Of a DNA stretch of 64,000 nucleotides, positions 17,551-27,219 are shown piece after piece. The DNA comes from Streptomyces sp. NBC_01016. Lineage in GTDB: Bacteria; Actinomycetota; Actinomycetes; Streptomycetales; Streptomycetaceae. Where the stretch lies: contig NZ_JAPEOQ010000002.1 of NCBI RefSeq assembly GCF_026341035.1, positions 2,232,001-2,296,000 of the forward strand, given 5' to 3'. The position numbers were made by a program, and so were the translations under genes. The notes under the pieces are model-generated. The model was not told where the DNA came from. It saw only the letters and a program-made list of their open reading frames with translations, and did not search any database. The stretch's first letter is position 1. Each line of letters begins with the position of its first letter.

Positions 17551-17979
17551 GTGTTGGAGACCTACCTGTCCTGGTACCGCGAGGGCCGGATGGACGAGTC
17601 TGAGTTCCGCTCGGTCACCGACCACTTGGCCCAGTCCGGGCTGACCGTCGAGCACCCAATGCTGGGCTGCGGGATGCTGTTGGACGTGGTGGGGGAACAG
17701 GTGAAGCTGCCCGTCGGGCGCATCCTGGAGCTTGTTGGCCTGTCGGTCGGGCCGCTCTGCATGCAGTTCTGGCTGTCGGCTGACACGGACGTGCTGCGCA
17801 ATGTCAGGTACGTGGCGCCGGACACTCATGTCCTCACGTTCGTACTCGGCGGGTTGACTGCGAGTGAGCGTGAGCGGGCCACCGATGCGGTTCAGCGGCT
17901 GACCCAGTGGGAGTTGCACAGGACTGTCGCGCACATCGCACGCATCGCAGGGGTTTCCCACACGACGGTGTCGCGCTGA
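17551..17979 (+). CDS. Unrecognised protein, 3' end fused to LacI fragment
   Basis: GTG 17551, 8 bases after GAGGAG, opens a 142-residue frame. Residues 1-120 (LETYLSWYREGRMDESEFRS, later VGRILELVGLSVGPLCMQFW) look like a small soluble protein I do not recognise. The last 20 residues, RTVAHIARIAGVSHTTVSR, are the DNA-recognition helix of a LacI regulator in the same frame. The junction appears to be a deletion fusion, so the natural C-terminus is probably missing. Confidence 0.5.
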   Translation: MLETYLSWYREGRMDESEFRSVTDHLAQSGLTVEHPMLGCGMLLDVVGEQVKLPVGRILELVGLSVGPLCMQFWLSADTDVLRNVRYVAPDTHVLTFVLGGLTASERERATDAVQRLTQWELHRTVAHIARIAGVSHTTVSR

Positions 17980-18837
17980 GCTCGGCTACCGCCCCAACCT
18001 GGCCGCCCGGGCGATGCGGACCCGCCGCACGGGGCGCCTGGCAATCCTCCTGCCCGCCGGGCAGGCCGCCGGCGCTGTGCGGATGCTCGTCGGCGCGACC
18101 GAGAAGGCCCACGCCCACGGCTATCAGATCGAAGGTGTCACCCTCGACGGGTCGGCAGAAACGCTTGCCGTCCGCATGCTCGAACTCGCCGAGTCAGGCA
18201 TGTTCGAAGGAGTGCTCTCCTTGACCCCCCTCCTCGCCGACCCGCCCGGGACGGCCCCGTCGCCCACCCCCATCGTGGTGGCCGCCGAGTACGACGAAGA
18301 GCTGCGCGCCATGGGCGAGCTCGCTGACGCCACTCCCATTGCCGAGATCATCGAAGGGCTGGCCTCCGCAGGGCACCGGACGTTCCTGCACGTGGCCGGC
18401 GACCGCGACTACCCGACTGCAGGTCCCGCGAACGGGTTTACCTCGAAACCGTTCAACGCCTAGGCCTGCACTCGGCCGGCGTCGTCGGGGGTGACTGGTC
18501 ACCGGAGACCAGTCGGCGCGCGATCCTCGACCTGCCCGCCGCTGAGAGAGTCACGGCGGTCATCGCTGCGAACGACATCCTGGCCGCCGCAGCGGTACGC
18601 GGGGCACACGAGCGTGGATGGCGCGTACCCGACGACATGGTGATCACCGGTTGGGACAACAACCCTGTCGGTGCCTGGCTGTTTCCGGCTCTGACTACCG
18701 TCGAGGTGGACTACGAGGAGCTCGGTCGCCGGGCCATGAACCGGCTCGTCGCGCTCCTGCGCGGCGAAGCACCCCCGAAACAGAACGGATTGGTCGCAAC
18801 AGTTCTCTGGCGTCGGTCCACGGGCCATAGTGATTGA
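17932..18837 (+). pseudogene. LacI-family regulator pseudogene
   Basis: Close homologue of the intact LacI regulator at 39537-40574, readable almost throughout in shifted frames. The HTH IARIAGVSHTTVSR is followed by a stop. A deletion of about 65 bases (22 residues of the intact copy) joins it to ELGYRPNLAARAMRTRRTGR, then LAILLPAGQA and MFEGVLSLTPLL follow. Near 18420 a one-base shift moves the frame, after which RLGLHSAGVVGGDW and LTTVEVDYEELGRRAM continue to the end. No start, one deletion and one frameshift make it non-functional. Confidence 0.85.
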
Positions 18838-19401
18838 AGCCTCGTCAGCCTGCAGCGTGAGGGTGAGGGGGCGGAGTGATCGGGGCTGGTACAAGGTAAA
18901 GATCTTGGTGTTCGACTTCCCGCGGCCTTCTGCCGAGGCTGGGCGCGCCGGGAGTGGTGTCGGGCTCAGCGCCCGTGCCCACGATCATTGGGCTTGGCTG
19001 AACCGCAGCCCTTACCCGGGCAATTGTTCGCGCGGAGCAGTTAGGCCAGGCACATGTCGCTCTGGTCTTCGACCGGGTGGCCAGGCCACTGCTTTCGCCT
19101 GTCTCGGTGGAGGTGTCCAGAGTCAGGCGCGGGCAAGGGCGGCGCAGTCGGTCACAAAGCACGAGGCCCAGGGGTGTCCCGAGGGCGGTGGCTGATCTGT
19201 CTGCTTCGTGCAGTAGTCAGGTCCAGGCTGCCGGACATCGGCTGGGCCGGCGGGTTCTCCCGGCGTGGTGATGCCGCCGTTGCCATGTCATCACGTATCC
19301 GCCCGCAGCTGTCGAATCAGCGTGACCTGACCCTGACCGCCGGTACTCTCGGAGTTCCGTACTGTTCGGCACCGCCACGGCGGCCACCGAGAGTCCCGCG
19401 G
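18838..19401. other. Gap without a recognisable gene
   Basis: About 560 bases between the LacI pseudogene and the TetR gene. Short frames exist on both strands, for example plus-strand VALVFDRVARPLLSPVSVEV near 19060-19120, but none has a consistent start, length and codon pattern. It may be decayed coding sequence. Confidence 0.4.
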
Positions 19402-20082
19402 TTACGCAGCGTCGGTGCGCAGGAAGGCCAGGGTCATCGCGCCGAGGTCCTCCAGCAGGGTGGACATGTCTGTGCCCTCCGCTGCCTCGACGGCCACGTC
19501 GAGGGCGAGGCCGCGAGCCAACGCGGCGTAGACCGTGGTGAAACACGAGCCCACTGCCCGCACCGGATCGGGGTGGCTGATCTCGTCCCGCCGTGACAGC
19601 AGGAGACCGATGAAACGGTCCCGGATGTCGAAGTACGACACTTTGCCCGCCCGAGCCACCTCTGGATCGACGGCCCCACGCTGGAGGAACGCTCCCAGTA
19701 CCCGGCCCTGCCGTTCGAGCAATTCTGCGAACTCTGCGATCAACCGTGGCAGCAACTCTTCCAGGGGGACCCCCGCCCACCGGTCGGGCTCCGCAAGCGA
19801 GCGATGCTCTGCGAGCATCCGCTCTTGGAACCTGGACTGCGCCGCCCGCAGCAGGTCGTCCCTGCCGTCCACGCGCGTGTAGATGGAACCGATGGACACT
19901 CCCGACCGCTTGCTGACCTCCGTCAGGGCGAAGCCCGCGTAACCCTTCTCCGCCAGCAGCTCCAGCGTCGTGTCGAGGGCCAACTCGAACGAGCGCTGGC
20001 TCCGCTCCTGCTTGGGAGCTCGGATGCCGTGCGTTGCTGAGGACTGCTCGGAAGATGAAGACACGCTATGCAGTCTAGGCAC
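19402..20082 (-). CDS. TetR-family repressor
   Basis: A 226-residue protein, GTG start at 20082 (residues before RAPKQERSQRS may be extra). The TetR HTH is clear: ELLAEKGYAGFALTEVSKRS followed by GVSIGSIYTRVDGRDDLLRA. The C-terminal part is the helical ligand/dimer domain, with the family-typical AGVPLEELLPRLIAEFAEL and a later DISHPDPVRAVGSCF-like region. It is the only TetR regulator in the window and sits at the edge of the flavin/glycoside module, so it is the best candidate to bind the six CAGAAT-N4-ATTCTG sites. Its own upstream DNA lacks that motif, so the link is inference. Confidence 0.88.
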   Translation of the reverse strand: MPRLHSVSSSSEQSSATHGIRAPKQERSQRSFELALDTTLELLAEKGYAGFALTEVSKRSGVSIGSIYTRVDGRDDLLRAAQSRFQERMLAEHRSLAEPDRWAGVPLEELLPRLIAEFAELLERQGRVLGAFLQRGAVDPEVARAGKVSYFDIRDRFIGLLLSRRDEISHPDPVRAVGSCFTTVYAALARGLALDVAVEAAEGTDMSTLLEDLGAMTLAFLRTDAA

Positions 20083-20184
20083 CCCGCCAGCGGCCGGGGC
20101 GGGGGCGGCCCGCCCATCGTCGGCGGGCTATGCCGTCAGGGCCGCAGGGCGAGCGGGCCCCGACGCGGTGGCTGCGGGCCCCGT

Positions 20185-21132
20185 TCACTCGTCGAGGGCG
20201 GGCGGTCGGCCCAGCAGCGTGGCCACGAAGAAGTCGAGCGAACGGTCGACCTCTTCGAGTGACGGGCCACGGTTCAGGTGCCCGTGCATCATGCCCGTCG
20301 CGAGGTAGGTCCGGACCGGGACTCCTGATTCCTCCAGTTGTCGGGCGAGCAGGTCGCCGGACGGCCGGAGGTCGTCGTACTCGGAGAGGACGAGGCCGGT
20401 CGGGGGGAGACCGGCGAGATTCGCCGCCCCGGGCATCGCGTCAGGGGGCAGATCGGTCAGGCGGCCCGCATAGGTGTGCACCATGTGCTCGATGGACTCG
20501 GTGGTGAACCGCAGCAGCTGTGGTACGTCCCGCATTCTAGCCGCCGCCGTCTCGTCCAGGGCCGGTGCAGGAAAGTGGACGAAGGGATAGGCGAGCAGTA
20601 GGGCGGCTGGACGGAGTTCGTCCCGGTCGCGTAGCCGGATCGCCGTGGACAGGGCGAGCGCGGCTCCCGCGCTGGCACCTCCGAGGCAGATCGGGCCGGA
20701 TCGAGCCGACCACTCCCCGGCGAGCCAGAGCCACGCGGCGTGCGCGTCGTCGACGGGAACCGGGTAGTGGGTGCCGTCAACGGCCAGTCGATAGTCGACG
20801 GACACCACCGATGTCCGGGCGCGGGCGGCGAGCTCGGCGGACACGAGGTGTGCCTCCGGCATGTCGAGATCCCCGCTCGAGAACCCACCACCGTGAAGCC
20901 AGAGCACCGCGCCGTGAGACGTGTCGCGTGGACTGTAGATGCGCACGGGTACTTCTCCGTGCGGGCCCGGCACCTTGCGGTCTTCGACCGAGATGTCCGG
21001 CATGGTCCACTGATCGGGATCGCGGAAGTACTCCGTGAAGCGGGCCATGGCTTCCGGGTCGGACTGAAGGTCCGCCCAGCCGAGTCCCTCCAGAAGGTGT
21101 GACTTCTTGGCGAGGAAGGGGTTGAGTGGCAT
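20185..21132 (-). CDS. HSL-type alpha/beta hydrolase (esterase)
   Basis: A 315-residue esterase from ATG 21132, 6 bases after GGAG. The hormone-sensitive-lipase family features are complete: oxyanion-hole LWLHGGGFSSGD, nucleophile GGASAGAALALS, acid in LSEYDDLRPSGD and His in GMMHGHLNR. SVDYRLAVDGTHYPVPVDDA is also typical. No signal peptide, so a cytoplasmic carboxylesterase on small acyl esters is likely. It lies between the TetR gene and the FMN reductase on the same strand and may remove acyl groups from the substrate of this module (inference). Confidence 0.88.
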   Translation of the reverse strand: MPLNPFLAKKSHLLEGLGWADLQSDPEAMARFTEYFRDPDQWTMPDISVEDRKVPGPHGEVPVRIYSPRDTSHGAVLWLHGGGFSSGDLDMPEAHLVSAELAARARTSVVSVDYRLAVDGTHYPVPVDDAHAAWLWLAGEWSARSGPICLGGASAGAALALSTAIRLRDRDELRPAALLLAYPFVHFPAPALDETAAARMRDVPQLLRFTTESIEHMVHTYAGRLTDLPPDAMPGAANLAGLPPTGLVLSEYDDLRPSGDLLARQLEESGVPVRTYLATGMMHGHLNRGPSLEEVDRSLDFFVATLLGRPPALDE

Positions 21133-21413
21133 AGCTGCTCCAGGCATGTCGATTGGTGGAAGGCTGACTGACATCCAGCAAAAAGCGCCAGCAAAGCGGC
21201 CTTTGTCTTCTCTCAGTACTGGCCCAAGGCGCCAGTGCCAGTGGGGAGGAGCCGGGCGCGCCACTCCACGCCTGCCGGTCGGCGAGACGTGGTGGGCACC
21301 TGCGCCGGTACATCACGAGGTGCTCCGGGGTAGTCGGCCGACTACCCCGGAGCACCGTCCACCGCGGCCCCGGTCAGGAGGGCCCGCGGAATCTGGGGAG
21401 TGCGCCTCGGTGC

Positions 21414-22004
21414 TCAGGCGGCCTGCACGGCCGGGGCCGGTGCGCTGAAGCGGGCGGCGAACTCGTGTACCTGGTGACCGAGGAGATCGAGCTGGGCCGC
21501 GGCGGTCTTGTCGGTACAGGTGCCGTCGGGAGTGAACAGAGGGCCCTGGCCTGAGTTGAGGGTGACTCCCAGCGGGGTGGGCCAGCCGCGCATGGCATGC
21601 ACGACGTTGCGCAGGGCGGAGAGGGTGGTGCCGCATGCCTGCCAGCCGGCGGCGGTGACGACCAGGCCGACGGCTCGGCCGTCGAAGTAGACGCGGGTGT
21701 CGTCGCGGAGGTCCTCCAGGAGGTCGACGGCATTTTTGACCAGGCCGGAGATCCCGCCGTGGTAGCCAGGTGAGCCGATGACGATCCCGTCGGCTTGGCG
21801 CACCGCCTCGACCAACTGCCGCTGTTCCTTGCTGCGGTCGGGGCGTTCGGGGGCGTAGTGGGGGAGGGCTGCGAGGAAGTCGCCGCCGAAGTGCAGGGTG
21901 CGGGCGCCGCGCACCTCGGCGGCGGCCAGGGCGGTGCGGACGGCGAGTTCGCTGCTGGAGCCGACGCGGGTGGTGCCGCCGATGCCGACGACGAGGTGGC
22001 TCAT
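21414..22004 (-). CDS. NADPH-dependent FMN reductase
   Basis: A 196-residue flavodoxin-fold reductase. The N-terminal phosphate loop is GIGGTTRVGSSSELA, followed by DGIVIGSPGYHGGISGLVKN (the SP.Y.G.....KN family motif) and the AVGLVVTAAGWQACGTTLSALR strand-helix. These match the NADPH-dependent FMN reductase family (PF03358), which supplies reduced FMN to two-component monooxygenases. The LLM monooxygenase at 30232-31332 in the same module is a plausible recipient. An operator copy lies 85 bases upstream at 22089-22104. Confidence 0.9.
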   Translation of the reverse strand: MSHLVVGIGGTTRVGSSSELAVRTALAAAEVRGARTLHFGGDFLAALPHYAPERPDRSKEQRQLVEAVRQADGIVIGSPGYHGGISGLVKNAVDLLEDLRDDTRVYFDGRAVGLVVTAAGWQACGTTLSALRNVVHAMRGWPTPLGVTLNSGQGPLFTPDGTCTDKTAAAQLDLLGHQVHEFAARFSAPAPAVQAA

Positions 22005-22088
22005 GGCGATGTTCCGTTCTGGGTGGGGGCGGGGAAAGGGGGGCCTCGTGACCCGGATCGGGCAGCACCGGGCACTGTTGACTAATAA

Positions 22089-22104
22089 CAGAATATTGAT
22101 TCTG
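22089..22104. promoter_or_regulatory. Module operator copy 1: CAGAAT-N4-ATTCTG
   Basis: CAGAATATTGATTCTG is a 6-bp inverted repeat with a 4-base centre, in an AT-rich island 85 bases upstream of the FMN reductase start. It is the best-conserved copy of a motif found six times between 22 and 29 kb. Confidence 0.75.
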
Positions 22105-22663
22105 AAATCTAGGTGGGATTGGCTGCTGCGTCAAGCCGTTCGCTCTCAGCCTCTCGGAGTCGTTCCCGCTCTGCCCGAGGGTCAGGCCGCACCTGGCTCG
22201 CCGGGTCCTGGGGTCTCGCCGTTGTGCGCGGTGGACCTGCTCCTGGTGGCGGTGGGTGACGCCATCTCCTTCTGTGGATCGATCGCTGCGGGCCTGCCCC
22301 TGAAGATGAACGCCCTGGCTCCCGTGCTGCCGCGGTCATCGCGGATGTCTTGCTCGACGCCGTGGATCCGGTTGGCCGGAAGGCGGTCATCCTGGCTGGG
22401 CTCGGGGAAGGGGTCGATTTCCGGCTGTTGGCGGGCGCGACGCGGTGCGGTGCGGTGCCCCCGCGCCTCCGGTAGAGCGACCACGGTCGACTTCGCCCCC
22501 CGTGGTGAGCTGAGTTTCTGGGCGGCAGTCGAGGTCGAGCCGCACCTCCTGGTGGAACCGGGCGGCTCGTGCTGCATGCGGGACGTCATTGGGCTTCGCC
22601 CTCCCGCGCGATGTCTCCCTGCCCTCGCGCTGCCCAGGGGTGGAGGCGGGACGCCAAGTATAA
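22105..22663. other. Gap between divergent operators, no clear gene
   Basis: About 560 bases between the first two operator copies. One plus frame near 22325-22475 gives AAAVIADVLLDAVDPVGRKA then VILAGLGEG, which looks protein-like but has no clear start and ends after about 50 residues. I read it as decayed coding sequence. The AT-rich edges at both ends carry the promoters of the flanking genes. Confidence 0.4.
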
Positions 22664-22679
22664 TAGAATTAGTATTCTA
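22664..22679. promoter_or_regulatory. Module operator copy 2: TAGAAT-N4-ATTCTA
   Basis: TAGAATTAGTATTCTA, a perfect 6-bp inverted repeat around TAGT, lies 88 bases before the GH3 start. The distance to the gene mirrors that of copy 1 to the FMN reductase gene. Confidence 0.7.
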
Positions 22680-22766
22680 AATTTGATGTCTGCCATGCCC
22701 ACTTCGCGGCGGACCGAGTCACAGGGGCGCGGAGGGCTCCGCCGCCCCGCACAGGAGGACCGCGCC

Positions 22767-25256
22767 ATGACCGAGCCGGCATACCCCCCAAGAACCTGGG
22801 AAGCCACCCCGGAGACCGGCCGCGCCGGCCTGCCGTCAATCGGTGCTGTCGACCCTGCCGCCCGCGCTCGGCTCACCGCCGGTGCCTCAGGTTGGGCCAC
22901 GCTCGCCGAACCCCGTCTCGGGTTGGAACCCGTCACGCTGGTCGATGGGCCGCTCGGCCTGGTCAGCCCAACCTTCGACGAACGCGATACCTCCCTGTTG
23001 CTGCCCAGCGGCATTGCCCTCGGTGCCACCTGGGACCCCGACGTCGTCCGCACAGTCGCCGCCGCGGAGGCGTCCGAGGCCCGCCGAAGGGGCTTCGACG
23101 CCGTCTACGGTCCCAACCTCAACCTCGCTCGCACCGGACTGTCCGGCCGTACCTTCGAGATGCTTTCCGAGGACCCGCTGCTGGCCGGGCTGCTCGGCGC
23201 TGCCTTCGTTCAAGGCATGCAGGGCCAAGGCGTGGCCTCGGTCCCGAAACACCTCGTCGCCAACGACACCGAGACCGAGCGGCAGCGCATGAGCAGCGAG
23301 GTGGACGACACCGCGCTGCGCGAGGTGTATCTGAGGCCCTTCGAACTTGCAGTCCAGGCCGGGGCCTGGGCCCTGATGGCGGCCTACAACCGGCTCAACG
23401 GGGTGCCCTGCGCCGCCAACGCCGACCTGCTGGACATCGTCAAGGCGGAGTGGGGCTTCGACGGCCTGGTCCTTTCCGACTACTTCGCCCTGCACGAGAC
23501 CCCCGGCCCGGCTCTCGCCGGTTGTGACCTGGAGATGCCCGGCCCGGCTATCCACTTCGGCCACCGGCTCGCCGAGGCCGTCGAACGCGGGGAGGTGCCG
23601 CAGGAGCGGGTCGACGACGCGGTGACCCGACTGCTGCGCCTGGCCCGGCGCGTCGGCCGGCTCGACGGCGGCGCCGGACGCGCCGTAGTCCGCACCGAGG
23701 AGTACGTGCCCGCCGAACGTGCCCACGAGATCCTGGTACGCGCCGCCTCCGCCTCTTTCGTCCTGGTGCGCAACGAGGACAGCCTGCTACCCCTTGCCCC
23801 GCACGGTCTCACACGGCTCGCCGTCATCGGTCCCAACGCTGACCGCCCCTGTTACCAGGGCGCGACCTTCGGCCGGGTGCGCCCGGCCGACGGTGCCGCC
23901 ACCCCCCTTGAAGCAATCCGTGCACGCTTCGGACCGACCTGCGAGATCGTCCACGAGCGCGGCGTCGACACCACGCCCGCGGCCTCCCTGGGCGCCTTGC
24001 CGGTCACCACACCTGACGGCGAACCAGGGGTCCTGCTGGAACACTTCCGGGGCGGCACCCGCGTACTCGCCGAGGCCCGCGGCGACAGCTCCTTCATCTG
24101 GTTCGGGCAGGTACCGGACGTAGGCCCGACCACCGAGCCGGGCAGGCTGCGCCTGACCGCCGTTCTCACACCGGACGAGAACGGCCCGTGGACGATCGGA
24201 GTGGGGGGATCCGGTGACACCGTGCTCACCGTCGAAGGCCGACGACTGGCCCGCCGGCCCGCCCCCGCGCCGGGCGACCTCATGGGCCAGATCGCCCGGG
24301 CCGAGACCGTCACCGGCACCGTGGACCTGCGGGCCGGGAAACCCGTCACCGTAGTTGCCGAGATGACTACCGAGGGCGGGCGGGTCCAGGCCCTCACCGT
24401 CAGCGCCGCGCCCCCGCGTACACCGGACGCGCTGGAGCGCGCCGTACGCACCGCGGAGGAGACCGACACCGTCGTCCTCGTCGTCGGCGACGAACTGAGC
24501 TCCTCCCGCGAAAGCCGCGACCTCGAGGACTCCTCCCTCCCCGCCGGGCAGCGGGAGCTGATCCGGCGGGTGGCGTGTGCCAACCCGCGCACCGTCGTCG
24601 TCGTCAACGCCGGCCGGCCCGTCGACGCCCCCTGGGCCGACGACGTCGCCGCCGTGTTGCAGACCTGGTTCGCCGGACAGGGATACGGTGAGGCGCTTGC
24701 CCGCGTCTTGGCTGGAGACGACGAGCCCGGCGGCCGTATGCCAGTTACCGTCCCCCGTACTGACGCCGACCGCTCCACCCATGGTGAGGCCCTCGACGTG
24801 AACCTCACCCGCAACTACACACCCGCCGAACCGACCGGTTACCGCCACCTCCTGGGCATCGGCACTTCCGCGCGCTTCGCCTTCGGCGCCGGTCAGGGCT
24901 ACACCACCTGGCGTTATGCTCATGCCACGCTCATCAGGGCGGAGGGCGGTTCGGGGTCGTTGGCGGTGCACCTGAGGGTGGCCAACACGGGTGAGCGGAC
25001 CGGTCGGGACGTCGTGCAAGTGTATGTTCGGGCGCCCGGTGAGACCGACGCCCGACTGGCCGGCTTCACCGGGGTTGCCCTGGCGGCGGGGGAGTCCGCC
25101 GAGGTGCGAGTGCGCCTCGACAGCCGTACCTGGTTGCGGTGGGACACGGAGTCGGCCGGCTGGCGGACTCCGGTGGGTGTCTATCAGGTCCTGATCGGCC
25201 GGTCCGCCGAGGATATCGAGCACACCCTCACTCGGATTGTCCCCGCGCCCCGCTGA
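22767..25256 (+). CDS. GH3 beta-glycosidase with PA14 insertion
   Basis: ATG 22767 follows AGGAGG by 8 bases; the protein has 829 residues. GH3 N-terminal barrel motifs include VTLVDGPLGL, PKHLVANDTETER and the nucleophile Asp in GLVLSDYFALHE (about residue 238). A PA14-like sugar-binding domain (about 420-560: LEHFRGGTRVLAEA to GDTVLTVEGRRL) is inserted in the second GH3 domain, which shows VVLVVGDELSSSRESRDLED then SLPAGQRELI. A fibronectin-III-like tail ends the chain. No signal peptide, so it is probably intracellular. Expected activity is release of beta-glucosyl or related sugars. Preceded by operator copy 2. Confidence 0.92.
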   Translation: MTEPAYPPRTWEATPETGRAGLPSIGAVDPAARARLTAGASGWATLAEPRLGLEPVTLVDGPLGLVSPTFDERDTSLLLPSGIALGATWDPDVVRTVAAAEASEARRRGFDAVYGPNLNLARTGLSGRTFEMLSEDPLLAGLLGAAFVQGMQGQGVASVPKHLVANDTETERQRMSSEVDDTALREVYLRPFELAVQAGAWALMAAYNRLNGVPCAANADLLDIVKAEWGFDGLVLSDYFALHETPGPALAGCDLEMPGPAIHFGHRLAEAVERGEVPQERVDDAVTRLLRLARRVGRLDGGAGRAVVRTEEYVPAERAHEILVRAASASFVLVRNEDSLLPLAPHGLTRLAVIGPNADRPCYQGATFGRVRPADGAATPLEAIRARFGPTCEIVHERGVDTTPAASLGALPVTTPDGEPGVLLEHFRGGTRVLAEARGDSSFIWFGQVPDVGPTTEPGRLRLTAVLTPDENGPWTIGVGGSGDTVLTVEGRRLARRPAPAPGDLMGQIARAETVTGTVDLRAGKPVTVVAEMTTEGGRVQALTVSAAPPRTPDALERAVRTAEETDTVVLVVGDELSSSRESRDLEDSSLPAGQRELIRRVACANPRTVVVVNAGRPVDAPWADDVAAVLQTWFAGQGYGEALARVLAGDDEPGGRMPVTVPRTDADRSTHGEALDVNLTRNYTPAEPTGYRHLLGIGTSARFAFGAGQGYTTWRYAHATLIRAEGGSGSLAVHLRVANTGERTGRDVVQVYVRAPGETDARLAGFTGVALAAGESAEVRVRLDSRTWLRWDTESAGWRTPVGVYQVLIGRSAEDIEHTLTRIVPAPR

Positions 25257-25290
25257 GGCGCCGTCAGCCCGTTGCCCGCACGGATACCAG

Positions 25291-25342
25291 TGCATACGGG
25301 GCGGTCGCCATCCTGATCAGGATGGCGACCGCCCCGTATGCA
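25291..25342. terminator. Perfect 52-bp palindrome, likely bidirectional terminator
   Basis: Positions 25291-25342 read identically on both strands: arms begin TGCATACGGGGCGGTCGCCA and meet at CCTGATCAGG. It lies 35 bases after the GH3 stop and about 290 bases beyond the stop of the convergent MFS gene, the expected place for a shared hairpin terminator. No U-tract follows, as is usual in Streptomyces. Confidence 0.75.
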
Positions 25343-25634
25343 GGCTCTCAGGGCCGAAGGCGCCGGGACATTGCCCGAGACCACGCGTCCTTGTGTAAGG
25401 CTGGGGGTGCGGTCTTTCACTGTGAGACCCGGCTGTCGGGCTGATCGTCGAGAGGTGGTTCTGCACGCGCTCGATGCGGCGGCGGGGATCCGTGCGGGGT
25501 TGAGGGCACCCTTACCCGGCAGAGAGCGGGGCTCGACTTCGACGACGAGCGAACCGCCCTTGAGGACGGTCCGCTGCCGCACCTGCACATCGCATCAGCG
25601 GCTGTCTTGTGATGCGTCCTCGATGTATGAGCGG

Positions 25635-26957
25635 TCAGGTGGTCTGCTCAGCCGTGGTGGGGTGCTCACGGGTGGCTTCTCCGACGCTGTGCCTCTCCAT
25701 GGGCCCGGGGGCGAAGGCGGCGTCGATCTGCTCGATCGTGCGGCCCGAGTCGCGCGGTTGGAAGAGGAATCCGAGCCCCATGGCGACGGTGGTGGCCACC
25801 AGAAGAATCGTGAGCACGATCTTGGGGTCGTTGTGGAGCAGAGTGGGGGAGACGACGGTGAAGGCCGCGGCTCCTATGCGGGCGATGCCGAAGCTGATTC
25901 CCTGGGCCGTGCCGCGCAGTGAGGTCGGGAAGATCTCCTGGGACCAGACCTTGTAGTTGCCTTCGCCGGCGAAGCTGGCGCCCGCGATCACGACCATGAA
26001 ACAGATGACAAAGACGGTCGCGTCCAGCGGGAGGACGACGAGGAGAAGCAGACCGGCGAGCTGCACTACGGCACCGACGGCGAACATGGCGGTCCGGGCT
26101 GTGCGATGGTCGACCAGGCGCATGAAGACGATGCCGCAGACGAGGCCGACGGGGCCGATCATGACCATGATCGACGTGACGGTGGGCAGGTCGAAGTGGA
26201 ACAGGCTGATCATGGCGTACGGACCGAAGTTGCCGAAGAACTGCGTCATGACGGTGCTCAGTAGGTAGAACGCGGTGGTGAACGCAAGGCCGCCGAGGAC
26301 GGGCCGGCGCATCAGCAGGGCCCAGGAGCGATCCTTCTTCCCGTTCCTACGTTCCCGCTCGGCGACCCAGACCTCGGACTCGGGCAGCCGTTGGCGCAGC
26401 GCCCAGGTGACCAAGGCGACCAAGAGCAACTGGCCGAACAGGATCCGGGGCATGAGCGTGCCGCTGAAGGCGGTGAGCTTGGCGACGACCTGCACCACGA
26501 TGATGCCGAGACCCCACATCAACTGCGCGTAGGAGACCATGCGTCCGCGCTTGGCGGCCGGAGCGCTCTCCCCGACCAGGGCTAGCGAGGCGGGCAGGTC
26601 GGCGCCGGCCGCCAGGCCGGTCAGGACGACGCCGACGTAGAGCATCGGCTCATTGACCGCGAAAACCAGCCACAGGAGGCCGAAGGCGAAGACGATCAGG
26701 TCCGCGGAGTAGACCCGCTTGCGCCCGAAGCGGTCTCCGACGTGTCCGCCAACCAGCGACCCGATACCGATGGACACGGTGAGGGCGGCAGTGATCGCTC
26801 CGACCGACCACGCGCTCAGGCCGAACTGGCCCTGCCAGAGTGAGATGGACAGCGCGGTCGCGAAAAGCACGCCGCTGTCGAGATAGGAGGCGAGTCCTCC
26901 CAGTGTGGCCAGGTACCAGGGGCGTCCGGCTGCAGCGGGGGAAGGCGAGTGGGACAT
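25635..26957 (-). CDS. MFS transporter, sugar-porter/metabolite type
   Basis: A 440-residue, 12-TM major facilitator from ATG 26957, with GAGGAG upstream. The loop after TM2 carries GGHVGDRFGRKRVY, the classical MFS motif. The later PTSLRGTAQGISFGIARIG is the sugar-porter/AAHS-type loop, and the tail ends with PRDSGRTIEQID. Likely a proton-coupled importer for a small organic or sugar-like compound. It diverges from the DHA2 transporter gene across a 389-base region with three operator copies, placing both under the same regulator. Confidence 0.88.
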   Translation of the reverse strand: MSHSPSPAAAGRPWYLATLGGLASYLDSGVLFATALSISLWQGQFGLSAWSVGAITAALTVSIGIGSLVGGHVGDRFGRKRVYSADLIVFAFGLLWLVFAVNEPMLYVGVVLTGLAAGADLPASLALVGESAPAAKRGRMVSYAQLMWGLGIIVVQVVAKLTAFSGTLMPRILFGQLLLVALVTWALRQRLPESEVWVAERERRNGKKDRSWALLMRRPVLGGLAFTTAFYLLSTVMTQFFGNFGPYAMISLFHFDLPTVTSIMVMIGPVGLVCGIVFMRLVDHRTARTAMFAVGAVVQLAGLLLLVVLPLDATVFVICFMVVIAGASFAGEGNYKVWSQEIFPTSLRGTAQGISFGIARIGAAAFTVVSPTLLHNDPKIVLTILLVATTVAMGLGFLFQPRDSGRTIEQIDAAFAPGPMERHSVGEATREHPTTAEQTT

Positions 26958-27031
26958 CGAGGCGGCTCCTCGTTGAGCGCTCTGGCCAGGCTGCCGTGTT
27001 TCGTGACAGAAGGATCCAGCCATCGGGCAAT

Positions 27032-27047
27032 CAGAATGTTGATTCTT
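27032..27047. promoter_or_regulatory. Module operator copy 3: CAGAAT-N4-ATTCTT
   Basis: CAGAATGTTGATTCTT, one mismatch in the right arm, 75 bases upstream of the minus-strand MFS start. Confidence 0.65.
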
Positions 27048-27104
27048 GATTGGGATGATGCATGGGGTCGCATCCTTTGGCTAGACCCCTGGCCAATGAA
27101 AAAT

Positions 27105-27120
27105 CAGAAGATTGATTCTG
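27105..27120. promoter_or_regulatory. Module operator copy 4: CAGAAG-N4-ATTCTG
   Basis: CAGAAGATTGATTCTG, one mismatch in the left arm. It sits centrally in the divergent region between the two MFS genes, 73 bases from copy 3, and shares the ATTG centre with copy 1. Confidence 0.65.
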
Positions 27121-27219
27121 ATGGCAACGTTGGCGGCAGTGGAGAGCCAGGGTGTGCTTTGGGTGTCGGCTCGCCAGGTGAGCGCCAGCGCTCTGGGCGG
27201 GTCGGTGCGACCTGATATT

